Below the pieces are notes generated by a model. It did no database searches, was not told where the DNA came from, and worked only from the letters and a program-made list of their open reading frames with translations. A stretch of DNA of 38,360 nucleotides, from the NCBI GenBank assembly GCA_964409165.1, contig CAYPCH010000019.1, forward strand, positions 1 to 38,360, read 5' to 3'. Both the position numbers and the translations under genes were made by a program. This stretch comes from CAYPCH01 sp964409165. Lineage in GTDB: Bacteria > Bacillota > Clostridia > Acetivibrionales > Acetivibrionaceae. Of this stretch, positions 31,823-38,360 are shown piece by piece (position 1 is the first letter of the stretch; every line of letters starts with the position of its first letter).

Positions 31823-33949
31823 ATGAATGAGAGTGTCAGAGAAAGAGAAAATGAGAGACTTGTGATAATTGCAGTTGCATTTCTGGCTGTTTTTATTATT
31901 ATTCTGCTTCGGCTTGTCAATCTTCAGATCATCCATGGCAAGGAAATGGAGGAGGAATCTAGGAATAAGCTTTTGAGGACAAGGGAGATAATTGCTCCTA
32001 GAGGCAATATTGTAGACAGAAATCAGATGCCTATTACAGTTAACAAAATGGGATATGCAATAAGGATTGCCAGGACAAAAATGAAAGAGCCTGAGCGTAA
32101 TGAAATGATACTCAAACTGATAAAAATATTAGAAGGCAATGGTGAGTCCTATGAAAATAACCTTGCCAATTATCTGACATTTAACCCATTGGGCTACGGA
32201 TCTAATATAAATAAATCGGAACAGGCATTAAACAAATGGAAAAGAGAAATGGTTCCGGATGAAAAGGATGTTGAATTATTAAAAACACCTGGAGATACTT
32301 TAAAGTATTTCAGAGAAAAGAAATTTTATATTGATGAGAAGTATACCGATGAGGAAGCTTACAAGATTATAACGGTAAAGTACGATATGCTGATAAAAGG
32401 GTATACCGAAGTTGATTTGCTTCTTTTTGCAAAGAATGTCAGTTCGGAAACTGTGGCACAGCTTGAAGAAAGACATCAGGAATTTCCCGGAGTTACAATA
32501 GATGTTGTACCCCAAAGGCAGTATACGGGAGCGGAGAATTGTGGACACATCTTAGGTTATATCCGGGGCATAAGTCCAGAGGAATATCAAGAAAAGAAAG
32601 ATAAAGGATATAAAATTACAGACCTGATTGGCAAGATCGGGGTTGAAAAGACCCAAGAGGAGTACTTGAGAGGTACGAACGGTAGCCGGTGGGTTGAGGT
32701 TGACACAAGCGGAAGGGTTATGGGTGAGGTCGGAAGTAAACCTGCAATCCCAGGTAATGATGTTATTCTTACAATTGATTCAAGGCTTCAAAAAGCGGCT
32801 ATGGAGTCTTTGGAGAAGAATATTGAATTGATAAAGGCAAGAGCCGATAATAGATTAAACTTTGGTGATGCAAATGCAGGTGCAGCAGTTGCCATCGATG
32901 TAAACAGCGGAGAAATTCTGGCTCTGGCAAGCTATCCGTCTTATGACCCTTCCATATATCTGGCAGGGCCGGAAGATAAAAAGGCACAGGAAGCCATAAT
33001 AAGTCTGACGAAAGATGAAGTTAACAGACCATTGGTTCATAGAGCTATACAGGGGATATATGCTCCCGGTTCAACATTTAAACCTCTTACGGCAATAGCG
33101 GGACTTGAAGAGGGGGCAATTACCGAGAAAACTGCAATTTATGATACGGGAGTTTATCGGATTGATGGTATGGATTTCCGTTGTCATGGAGGACCTCATT
33201 ATAGCACAAATTTAATAAAGGCGATGGAAACTTCATGCAACTTTTTCTTTAATGAAGTTGCTTATAGAATTGGGATTGATAATCTTGACAAATGGTCAAA
33301 ACTATTTGGACTAGGTGAGTACACAGGAGTGGAACTTTCTGCCGAAGGAAAAGGCTGGAGGGCTAACAGGGAGACTAAAAGGATATTGCAAAAGCAAGAC
33401 AATGCATGGGTACCGGCCGATACGGTACAGGCAGGGATGGGTCAATCCTTTAATGCTTATACTCCTCTGCAATTGGCAAACTACGTGGCTACCCTTGCTA
33501 ACGGTGGTACCAGATTTAAGCCTCATATAGTAAAGAAAATTGTTAATTATGATGGTTCAACAGTAATGGAAACCGATATAGAGTATGAAAAGTTGCCGTC
33601 TGATGCAGAAAATATTGCTCTTGTAAGGCGAAGCATGGAGAAGGTTACAAATGAGCAGGATGGTACAGCATATGCAGTTTTTAAAGATTTTCCGTTTAGA
33701 GTTGCAGGTAAAACAGGAACCCCGGAAACTGGCATGGAAAAGCATGGAAGTTCCTCCCATGGCTTATTTATAGCATATGCACCAGCAGATAATCCTAAAA
33801 TTGCGGTAGCAGTGGTAATTGAGCATGGTGTATGGGGCTCTAATGTAGCTCCTGTTGCAAAAGACATATTAAAGGAGTATTTTGGTCTTGACAGTGGCAG
33901 TATGCCACAGGATAGTATTGTTCCGGATGCTGTAAGGTTTACAAGATAA
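31823..33949 (+). CDS. mrdA: Penicillin-binding protein 2 (elongasome transpeptidase)
   Basis: 708 residues from ATG 31823 (AGGGGGG 8 bases upstream). It has a short cytoplasmic tail, a membrane segment at about 14-32, a PBP dimerisation domain (IAPRGNIVDRNQMPITVNK), and a class B transpeptidase domain. Active-site motifs: Ser417-x-x-Lys420 in APGSTFKPLTAIAG, Ser471-Cys-Asn473 in METSCNFFFNE, and Lys630-Thr-Gly in VAGKTGTPETG. It cross-links peptidoglycan during side-wall growth with MreBCD and a RodA glycosyltransferase; no rodA lies in the window. A MITE copy (A3) is inserted between it and minC. Confidence 0.93.
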   Translation: MNESVRERENERLVIIAVAFLAVFIIILLRLVNLQIIHGKEMEEESRNKLLRTREIIAPRGNIVDRNQMPITVNKMGYAIRIARTKMKEPERNEMILKLIKILEGNGESYENNLANYLTFNPLGYGSNINKSEQALNKWKREMVPDEKDVELLKTPGDTLKYFREKKFYIDEKYTDEEAYKIITVKYDMLIKGYTEVDLLLFAKNVSSETVAQLEERHQEFPGVTIDVVPQRQYTGAENCGHILGYIRGISPEEYQEKKDKGYKITDLIGKIGVEKTQEEYLRGTNGSRWVEVDTSGRVMGEVGSKPAIPGNDVILTIDSRLQKAAMESLEKNIELIKARADNRLNFGDANAGAAVAIDVNSGEILALASYPSYDPSIYLAGPEDKKAQEAIISLTKDEVNRPLVHRAIQGIYAPGSTFKPLTAIAGLEEGAITEKTAIYDTGVYRIDGMDFRCHGGPHYSTNLIKAMETSCNFFFNEVAYRIGIDNLDKWSKLFGLGEYTGVELSAEGKGWRANRETKRILQKQDNAWVPADTVQAGMGQSFNAYTPLQLANYVATLANGGTRFKPHIVKKIVNYDGSTVMETDIEYEKLPSDAENIALVRRSMEKVTNEQDGTAYAVFKDFPFRVAGKTGTPETGMEKHGSSSHGLFIAYAPADNPKIAVAVVIEHGVWGSNVAPVAKDILKEYFGLDSGSMPQDSIVPDAVRFTR

Positions 33950-33963
33950 AAATGTAGTAAATA

Positions 33964-34098
33964 ACTCAACTTTCCCACTTATGGTGTTTTGAGGCTCTGG
34001 TTGCTCACAAGTTAAGGTCAAAAAGTTTACTTATTGACCGCGGTGAGCAATGCTACGTTAGTGGCAAAGAGCCCATAAATACTGTAGGAAAGTTGAGT
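33964..34098. mobile_element. Repeat family A, full copy A3 (MITE-like palindrome)
   Basis: 135 bp, ACTCAACTTTCCCAC to GTAGGAAAGTTGAGT. It is flanked by AAATA on both sides (33959-33963 and 34099-34103), a perfect 5-bp target duplication that differs from that of A2. This is the strongest sign of transposition. Internal structure is as in A1, including the short GCGG inner arm. It separates mrdA from minC in an otherwise tight operon and starts 14 bp after the mrdA stop. Confidence 0.85.
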
Positions 34099-34132
34099 AA
34101 ATAAATAGACATTTAACTGGAGGTTTTCTTAA

Positions 34133-34813
34133 ATGAATGAGGGAAGTGTGATTTTTAAGGGTTCATTAGACTGTCTGACAATAATAATGAAAGAAGAAGT
34201 GGATTTTGGTTCAATAATTAAGCAGATTGAAGAAAAAATAGCTTCATCAGGGAAATTTTTTAAGGGAGCAAAACTTTCAATAAAATACCGTGGAAAGGAA
34301 CTGACTTCAGATCAAGAAGAAAAAGTGTTGGAGCTTCTTAAAAATAAAAGCGGAGCTACCATAAACAGCTTTGAAAAGGATACAGAAGAACCTGTAAGGG
34401 TTGAGGCGCAAATACCCCCAAAGCAGCCGACAAAAATAAGGATGAGTAATTTTTTCTTTAAGGGATTAGAAGAGGGGATTACAAAATTTCACAGGGGTAC
34501 TGTTCGCTCTGGTCAATTGGTAAAATTCGACGGCAATCTTGTGGTGATAGGAGATGTTAACCCGGGCGGGGAATTGGCAGCTACAGGGAATATAGTAGTG
34601 ATGGGCTCTTTGAGGGGTATTGTACATGCAGGTGCTAACGGAAATAAGGAAGCAATGGTTGTAGCGTTGAATTTGCAGCCGACACAGCTTCGAATAGCCG
34701 ATGTAATAACGCGTGCTCCTGATGATAGTGGAGTTGTAGGTCAATTTATTCCCGAACTGGCTTATGTAAAGAAGGATATGGTTATTATAGAAAGGTATTT
34801 GCCACAAAGATAG
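34133..34813 (+). CDS. minC: Septum site-determining protein MinC
   Basis: 226 residues. The N-terminal domain (about 1-100) matches MinC_N (VIFKGSLDCLTIIMKEEVDF), and the C-terminal beta-helix (about 115-226) is clear: FHRGTVRSGQLVKFDGNLVV, GDVNPGGELAATGNIVVMGS and LRGIVHAGANG. MinC inhibits FtsZ assembly away from midcell, together with MinD. GGAGG lies just upstream of the ATG. Its own gene is set apart from minD by 214 bp with a strong promoter, so minC and minDE may be controlled separately. Confidence 0.95.
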   Translation: MNEGSVIFKGSLDCLTIIMKEEVDFGSIIKQIEEKIASSGKFFKGAKLSIKYRGKELTSDQEEKVLELLKNKSGATINSFEKDTEEPVRVEAQIPPKQPTKIRMSNFFFKGLEEGITKFHRGTVRSGQLVKFDGNLVVIGDVNPGGELAATGNIVVMGSLRGIVHAGANGNKEAMVVALNLQPTQLRIADVITRAPDDSGVVGQFIPELAYVKKDMVIIERYLPQR

Positions 34814-34843
34814 AAAACTGTTATCGTTTTTTTGTCTATAGAA

Positions 34844-34872
34844 TTGACAAAATATAAAAAGAAATATATAGT
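34844..34872 (+). promoter_or_regulatory. Sigma-A promoter for minDE
   Basis: Consensus TTGACA (34844-34849) and TATAGT (34867-34872) with a 17-base spacer. Transcription would start near 34879, giving a leader of about 150 bases before minD. This is the best housekeeping promoter seen in the window. Confidence 0.7.
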
Positions 34873-35027
34873 TTAATTGTGAGTTGTTTTATTTAACTTA
34901 TATTATCTTTAGTTAAATCTGGCAATTAAATCCAAGATATAATCTTGCGTTAATACATACAATGGGGAATGTATATTTTCGGTGTTGATTTACGTTCTTA
35001 GTTGACTATATGTTGGGAGGTATATAT

Positions 35028-35828
35028 ATGGGAGAAGTTATAGTTATAACTTCAGGCAAAGGTGGCGTAGGCAAGACTACTACTACGGCGAATATCGGTG
35101 CAGGTCTTGCGCTTCAAGGTAAAAAGGTTGTTTTGGTAGATACTGATATAGGGCTTAGAAATCTTGATGTTGTTATGGGACTTGAGAATAGAATTGTTTA
35201 TGACATTGTTGATGTTGTTGAAGGTACATGCAGAGTTAAACAGGCTTTAATAAAGGACAAGCGCTATGAAGGACTGTATCTTCTGCCGGCTGCGCAGACC
35301 AGGGATAAATCCGCAATCACTCCTGAGCAGATGATGAAGTTATGCGGAGAGCTTAAGCAGGAATTTGACTATATAGTGATAGACTGCCCCGCAGGAATAG
35401 AACAAGGCTTCAAGAATGCCATAGCCGGTGCTGACCGGGGGATAGTTGTTACCACTCCGGAGGTTTCGGCAGTAAGAGATGCCGACAGAATTATAGGACT
35501 TTTAGAGGCGAATGAATTAAGAAACCCAAGGTTACTTATAAACAGAGTTAGGCCAGATATGGTGAAGCGCGGAGATATGATGTCGATTGAAGACATAATA
35601 GATATACTCGCAATTGACTTGATTGGTGTTGTACCCGATGATGAAAAGATAATTGTTTCCACCAATAAGGGAGAGCCAGCGGTTAACGATAACAAATCCC
35701 TTGCAGGTGAGGCATATAGAGGCATTACAAAAAGAATAATGGGAGAAGATATACCTATGATGAACCTTGAAGCTGATGACGGCTTTATGTTCAAGATTAA
35801 AAAGCTGTTTGGCTTGAGAGTGAATTAA
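35028..35828 (+). CDS. minD: Septum site-determining ATPase MinD
   Basis: 266 residues from ATG 35028 (GGGAGG 7 bases upstream). The deviant Walker A motif is VITSGKGGVGKTTTTANIG with its signature Lys, followed by LVDTDIGLRNLDVVMGLENR and VIDCPAGIEQGFKNAI. The C-terminus FMFKIKKLFGLRVN is the amphipathic membrane-targeting helix. MinD binds the membrane in its ATP form, recruits MinC and is released by MinE. minE follows 13 bp later. Confidence 0.97.
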   Translation: MGEVIVITSGKGGVGKTTTTANIGAGLALQGKKVVLVDTDIGLRNLDVVMGLENRIVYDIVDVVEGTCRVKQALIKDKRYEGLYLLPAAQTRDKSAITPEQMMKLCGELKQEFDYIVIDCPAGIEQGFKNAIAGADRGIVVTTPEVSAVRDADRIIGLLEANELRNPRLLINRVRPDMVKRGDMMSIEDIIDILAIDLIGVVPDDEKIIVSTNKGEPAVNDNKSLAGEAYRGITKRIMGEDIPMMNLEADDGFMFKIKKLFGLRVN

Positions 35829-35841
35829 AAGGAGGAGACTT

Positions 35842-36126
35842 ATGTTGCTAGATTTATCGAAATTATTCGGCAGGTCTAAAAACTCTAAAGATCTCGCTAA
35901 AGAACGACTAAAACTTGTGCTAATCCATGACAGAGCAAATGTTTCTCCTCAATTTTTGGAAATGGTTAAAGGAGAGATAATTAAAGTCATCTCGAACTAT
36001 ATGGATGTAGACGAGGATTCCCTCGATATACAGATGACACGTACACAGAGTGAAGAAGGGGGCGGGGTTGTTCCTGCTTTGGTTGCAAATATACCAATTA
36101 GAAATGTTAAAAACAGTGGAAAGTAA
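35842..36126 (+). CDS. minE: Cell division topological specificity factor MinE
   Basis: 94 residues. The N-terminal MinD-interacting and membrane-binding stretch is MLLDLSKLFGRSKNSKDLAK followed by ERLKLVLIHDRANVSP, the family signature. The C-terminal dimer domain ends VPALVANIPIRNV. AGGAGG lies upstream and minD ends 13 bp before. Its presence indicates an oscillating Min system rather than the DivIVA-only type of Bacillus. Confidence 0.95.
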   Translation: MLLDLSKLFGRSKNSKDLAKERLKLVLIHDRANVSPQFLEMVKGEIIKVISNYMDVDEDSLDIQMTRTQSEEGGGVVPALVANIPIRNVKNSGK

Positions 36127-36128
36127 AG

Positions 36129-36238
36129 CTTTAGGAACGCTGAAGATATAACTTCCACTACTATTTCACTACAAGCCTTATTTGATGCCAAATAGGCTCC
36201 GTGAAAAGTGGAAGTAATATTTCAGACATTCCTTAATC
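36129..36238 (+). repeat. Repeat family B, copy B4 (lacks the left hairpin)
   Basis: TTTAGGAACGCTGAAGATAT and the following bases match the linker of B1. The central stem is perfect here, ACTTCCACT/AGTGGAAGT, and the inner stem CCTTATTTG/CAAATAGG is a changed but still paired version of GCTTATTTG/CAAATAGC. The shoulder ends ATTCCTTAAT. It fills the 131-bp gap between minE and mgsA, where some clostridia have rodA. Confidence 0.65.
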
Positions 36239-36257
36239 GGTTTGGTGGTAGATTGGA

Positions 36258-36662
36258 ATGAATATAGCATTAATTGCACATGACAAGAAGAAAGAGCTTA
36301 TGGCCTCATTTTGCATTGCTTACAGAGGAATACTTAAAAATCACAATCTATATGCTACAGGTACAACTGGTTCGATCATTATAAAAGAAACAGGGCTTAG
36401 TGTTAATGTTTTTTTACCCGGTTTTATGGGCGAACAACAGATTAGTGCCAGAGCAGCATATAATGAACTGGATCTGGTTATTTTCTTTAGAGACCCAGTC
36501 TCTGCACAGATGCATGAGCCGGATATAAGCAATCTTTTAAGAAGCTGTGACACCAACAATATTCCATTCGCTACCAATCTTGGCACGGCCGAATTACTGA
36601 TAAGAGGCCTTGATAGAGGAGACCTTGATTGGAGAGAGATAGTAAGTAAGCAAGAGATCTGA
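36258..36662 (+). CDS. mgsA: Methylglyoxal synthase family protein, with altered catalytic motif
   Basis: 134 residues, against about 152 in E. coli. MgsA converts dihydroxyacetone phosphate to methylglyoxal in the cytoplasm. Fold markers are present: NIALIAHDKKKELMASF, LYATGTTGSIIIKETG, LVIFFRDPVSAQMHEPD and NIPFATNLGTAELLI. The core GPMGGDQQ of active enzymes reads GFMGEQQ (residues 55-61 region): one residue is missing and the catalytic Asp (Asp71 in E. coli) is Glu59. The second Asp (FFRDP) and the His (MHEPD) remain. It may be slow, altered in specificity or non-catalytic. A terminator follows. Confidence 0.8.
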   Translation: MNIALIAHDKKKELMASFCIAYRGILKNHNLYATGTTGSIIIKETGLSVNVFLPGFMGEQQISARAAYNELDLVIFFRDPVSAQMHEPDISNLLRSCDTNNIPFATNLGTAELLIRGLDRGDLDWREIVSKQEI

Positions 36663-36673
36663 TATGAGTTGGA

Positions 36674-36697
36674 AGCCCCCCATAGAGGGGGCTTTTT
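36674..36697 (+). terminator. Terminator after mgsA
   Basis: AGCCCCC (36674-36680) and GGGGGCT (36687-36693) form a GC-rich stem with a 6-base loop, followed by TTTTT. This is a strong rho-independent terminator 11 bases after the mgsA stop and would isolate the spoIVF genes from the min operon. Confidence 0.9.
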
Positions 36698-36740
36698 GGT
36701 ATTTTCATTGTTAATAAATTAGTATTTTTAATAGGCTTTA

Positions 36741-36836
36741 ACTTAACTTTCCCACAGTATTTATGGGCTCTTTGCTACTAACGTAGCATTGCTCACAAGT
36801 TAAGGTTTTAAGTTATATTTTACTCATCCCTAAACT
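36741..36836 (-). repeat. Chimeric half copy A4 joined to a family B end
   Basis: ACTTAACTTTCCCACAGTAT and the next 45 bases (to about 36806) are the reverse complement of the right half of family A, including GGGCTCTTTGC and ACGTAGCATTGCTCACAAGT. Directly after it, AAGTTATATTTTACTCATCC (36810-36829) matches the shoulder segment of family B. So half an A element is joined to the end of a B element. No matching target duplication was found. Confidence 0.55.
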
Positions 36837-36852
36837 TTATCCAGTAGTACTA

Positions 36853-36902
36853 TTGAGTAATTATTCAGTAATACTGTTCAGTAATACTGTTCAGTAATAT
36901 TT
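36853..36902 (+). repeat. 13-bp tandem repeats upstream of spoIVFA
   Basis: TTCAGTAATACTG is repeated exactly at 36864-36876 and 36877-36889, followed by TTCAGTAATATTT (36890-36902) and preceded by a shorter TTGAGTAATTA (36853-36863). They lie about 100 bp before the M23 gene in a 338-bp gap. They could be repeated binding sites or simple slippage. Confidence 0.7.
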
Positions 36903-37000
36903 TCAATTCATCTGAATATAAATCTTAGTAAGAAGTTTTTTTATTTTTACAGTAAAAATGAATCGAGGAGATACAAAAATAATAAAAGGGTGTGTTATTT

Positions 37001-37897
37001 GTGGATGACATTATGTATAAATCCAGGTACCCGCGGCAAGCATTATACGGTCGGAGAAAAACGAGAAAAAAAAGAGGCAGAATAGGTAAAGACTCTGCAG
37101 GAATTCTTAAGAAAGTAATGGTGCAGATAGTTTTTTGCATTATTATAATAGCGGTATCGGTGGTTATTAAGAATTTTGATACACCTGTGACAAATTACCT
37201 TGAAAACAGAATTAAGAGCGTGCTTGCCAATAACATGGAAATAAAAGATGCAGCAGGTTATATCGGAAAACTATTTAAAGATGCACAAAAAGAGGAGTAT
37301 TCCGCTACAGGTGAAAAAGATAAGGAATCTCCCGATGTTAGTAAAAATGCCTTGGGAAAAGACGGAAAAGAGACAGAAGACAAGGTTGAAAACCATGATG
37401 CCGTTTCCGACGCAGAATCAATTCCGTTAAACTCTATTGCCCAAGAGGACGCAAGCAGGGTGGAAGGGATAAATTTCAACAGTAGTACAGATAACGAAAA
37501 ATGTTCTTTTATGATTCCTGTCGGAGGAATAATAGGTTCGACTTTTGGAGAAAGAGTTCATCCTATCAGTGGTGAAAGAGAATTCCATAAGGGCATTGAT
37601 ATTGAGGCACGAAGCGGAACTGCAATAAAAGCTGCGTATGACGGGCAGGTACTTGAGGCTAATGAAGAATCGACCTATGGCAAATATATAAAAATCAGGC
37701 ATGAAGGAGATGTGACATCTCTTTACGCACATTGCTCTGTTTTGTACGTTAAGGCAGGTCAGAATATAAGAAAGGGAGATGTCATTGCTGAAGTAGGAAA
37801 TACCGGTCTTTCTGAAGGAGCTCACCTGCACTTTGAAGTAAGAAAGGGTGAAAATGCTGTCAATCCACTGGATTATATCGGTCTTTCACCGAATTAG
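37001..37897 (+). CDS. spoIVFA: M23/LytM-domain membrane protein, probable SpoIVFA
   Basis: 298 residues from GTG 37001 (AAAGGG 10 bases upstream); GTG 36992 and ATG 37013 are alternatives. A very basic N-terminus (YGRRKTRKKRGR) precedes one membrane segment at about 33-50 (VQIVFCIIIIAVSVVIKNF), a polar linker, and a C-terminal LytM/M23 domain at about 168-295. In Bacillus, SpoIVFA holds SpoIVFB inactive in the forespore outer membrane and its LytM domain is degenerate. Here the zinc ligands look complete: HKGID, and HLHFEV, with YAHC between. So it might be an active endopeptidase. The gene order minE-mgsA-M23-M50 supports the SpoIVFA assignment. Confidence 0.75.
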   Translation: MDDIMYKSRYPRQALYGRRKTRKKRGRIGKDSAGILKKVMVQIVFCIIIIAVSVVIKNFDTPVTNYLENRIKSVLANNMEIKDAAGYIGKLFKDAQKEEYSATGEKDKESPDVSKNALGKDGKETEDKVENHDAVSDAESIPLNSIAQEDASRVEGINFNSSTDNEKCSFMIPVGGIIGSTFGERVHPISGEREFHKGIDIEARSGTAIKAAYDGQVLEANEESTYGKYIKIRHEGDVTSLYAHCSVLYVKAGQNIRKGDVIAEVGNTGLSEGAHLHFEVRKGENAVNPLDYIGLSPN

Positions 37898-38005
37898 AAT
37901 AAAAGAATCTGTAGTATTAAAAAGTATAGAATTTATATTTAAGGCTACGGGTGTACAGGGAGTTTATCTCTTTGTAATTTAGAGACCAAGGGGAGTGAGG
38001 ATTAT

Positions 38006-38360
38006 ATTCTTATTGAAGTTGTAAAAAGACCTTTTAAAGTTGAAGTTGACCCGGCTTTTTTTGCTGTGTTGATAATAATGCTGTTTCAGGGATTTATAAA
38101 AGGATACATTATTGTGTTTGTATCCTTGATTCTTCACGAGATTGCCCATATTGCAGTGGCTTTATTTCAAGATGTGAAGCTGAACTCTATAAAAATATTT
38201 CCAGTTGGAATAAATGCTGTGCTTAATGTGAATTCTGAAAAAAAAGTAAATACGCTATTTATAAATGTAAGCGGTCCCCTGATGAATATTTTACTAGCTG
38301 CTGTGTTTATTATTATAGACTCATATTATTTGAAAAACTCTGATAATATGCGTTTTTTTA
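38006..38360 (+). CDS. spoIVFB: SpoIVFB-like M50 intramembrane metalloprotease, N-terminal part
   Basis: The frame runs off the window end; about 118 residues are visible. After the N-terminal KRPFKVEVDPAFFAVLIIML, a membrane helix (FIKGYIIVFVSLILHEIAHI) contains the HExxH zinc motif HEIAH, and VSGPLMNILLAAVFIII follows; this is the M50 family fold. SpoIVFB cleaves pro-sigma-K during sporulation. No ATG, GTG or TTG lies in frame before the conserved N-terminus; the frame is open back to a stop at 37940. Strong ribosome-binding sequence (GGGGAGTGAGG, 37990-38000) points to ATT at 38006 or 38012 as start. The start is therefore provisional. Confidence 0.75.
   Translation, partial: MLIEVVKRPFKVEVDPAFFAVLIIMLFQGFIKGYIIVFVSLILHEIAHIAVALFQDVKLNSIKIFPVGINAVLNVNSEKKVNTLFINVSGPLMNILLAAVFIIIDSYYLKNSDNMRFF

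Noticed and set aside
24610..34098. Could the family A repeats be a CRISPR array or tandem repeat?
   Set aside because: Copies are kilobases apart, palindromic, 135-139 bp long and flanked by target duplications; there are no regularly spaced short repeats or cas genes.

Overview
The window is low-GC DNA from a spore-forming, flagellar/chemotactic clostridium. The order maf, mreBCD, mrdA (PBP2), minCDE, mgsA, spoIVFA/spoIVFB is a typical Firmicutes elongation/division/sporulation block. A membrane-anchored family 3 cellulose-binding module and Ser/Thr/Pro linker point to a cellulolytic clostridium close to Acetivibrio/Hungateiclostridium (C. thermocellum group). The species is an inference; no rRNA or tRNA gene was seen.

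Layout. (1) 1-2845: end of an unknown gene, a TadE-like pilin-type protein and two A24 prepilin peptidases, part of a Tad/type IV pilus locus. (2) 2953-6489, minus: a chemoreceptor signalling protein fused to a C-terminal sugar-binding-protein domain that topology places in the cytoplasm, and a membrane-anchored CBM3 protein. (3) 6745-7901, minus: two half-size chromate-type transporters. (4) 8127-12738: an envelope-stress block of PspC, a LiaF-like protein, an ECF sigma factor with a well-formed self-type promoter and its zinc-binding anti-sigma factor, then YtxH-like and DUF948-like membrane proteins and a zinc-ribbon protein. (5) 13266-16512: a putative amidase, CheW-like protein, ArgJ and a ferritin-like protein. 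(6) 17047-28417: Lon, a MASE3-like/SpoIIE-type phosphatase, several uncharacterised proteins, a PRC-barrel protein, a VanW/G5-type protein and the MecA adaptor. (7) 28604-38360: maf-mre-mrd-min-mgsA-spoIVF.

The most unusual content is between the genes. Three families of repeated, hairpin-forming sequence fill most of the long gaps. Family A is a 135-139 bp MITE-like palindrome with about 15-bp inverted ends and 5-bp target duplications, in three full copies and two half copies. Family B is a roughly 200-bp element of several hairpins whose arms show compensatory changes between copies. Family C is a 40-bp block (38/40 identical in two copies) placed between locus-specific hairpins just downstream of genes. 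A short gap at 36741-36836 joins half of an A element to the end of a B element. No transposase is encoded here, so A would have to be mobilised in trans.

Other points of interest are a Shine-Dalgarno-sequestering hairpin before the ferritin-like gene, an MgsA homologue whose catalytic Asp is replaced by Glu beside a one-residue deletion, a spoIVFB reading frame without ATG/GTG/TTG at its expected start, and an ECF promoter directly upstream of its own sigma gene. All assignments come from reading the sequence and recalling family motifs; no database search was possible.
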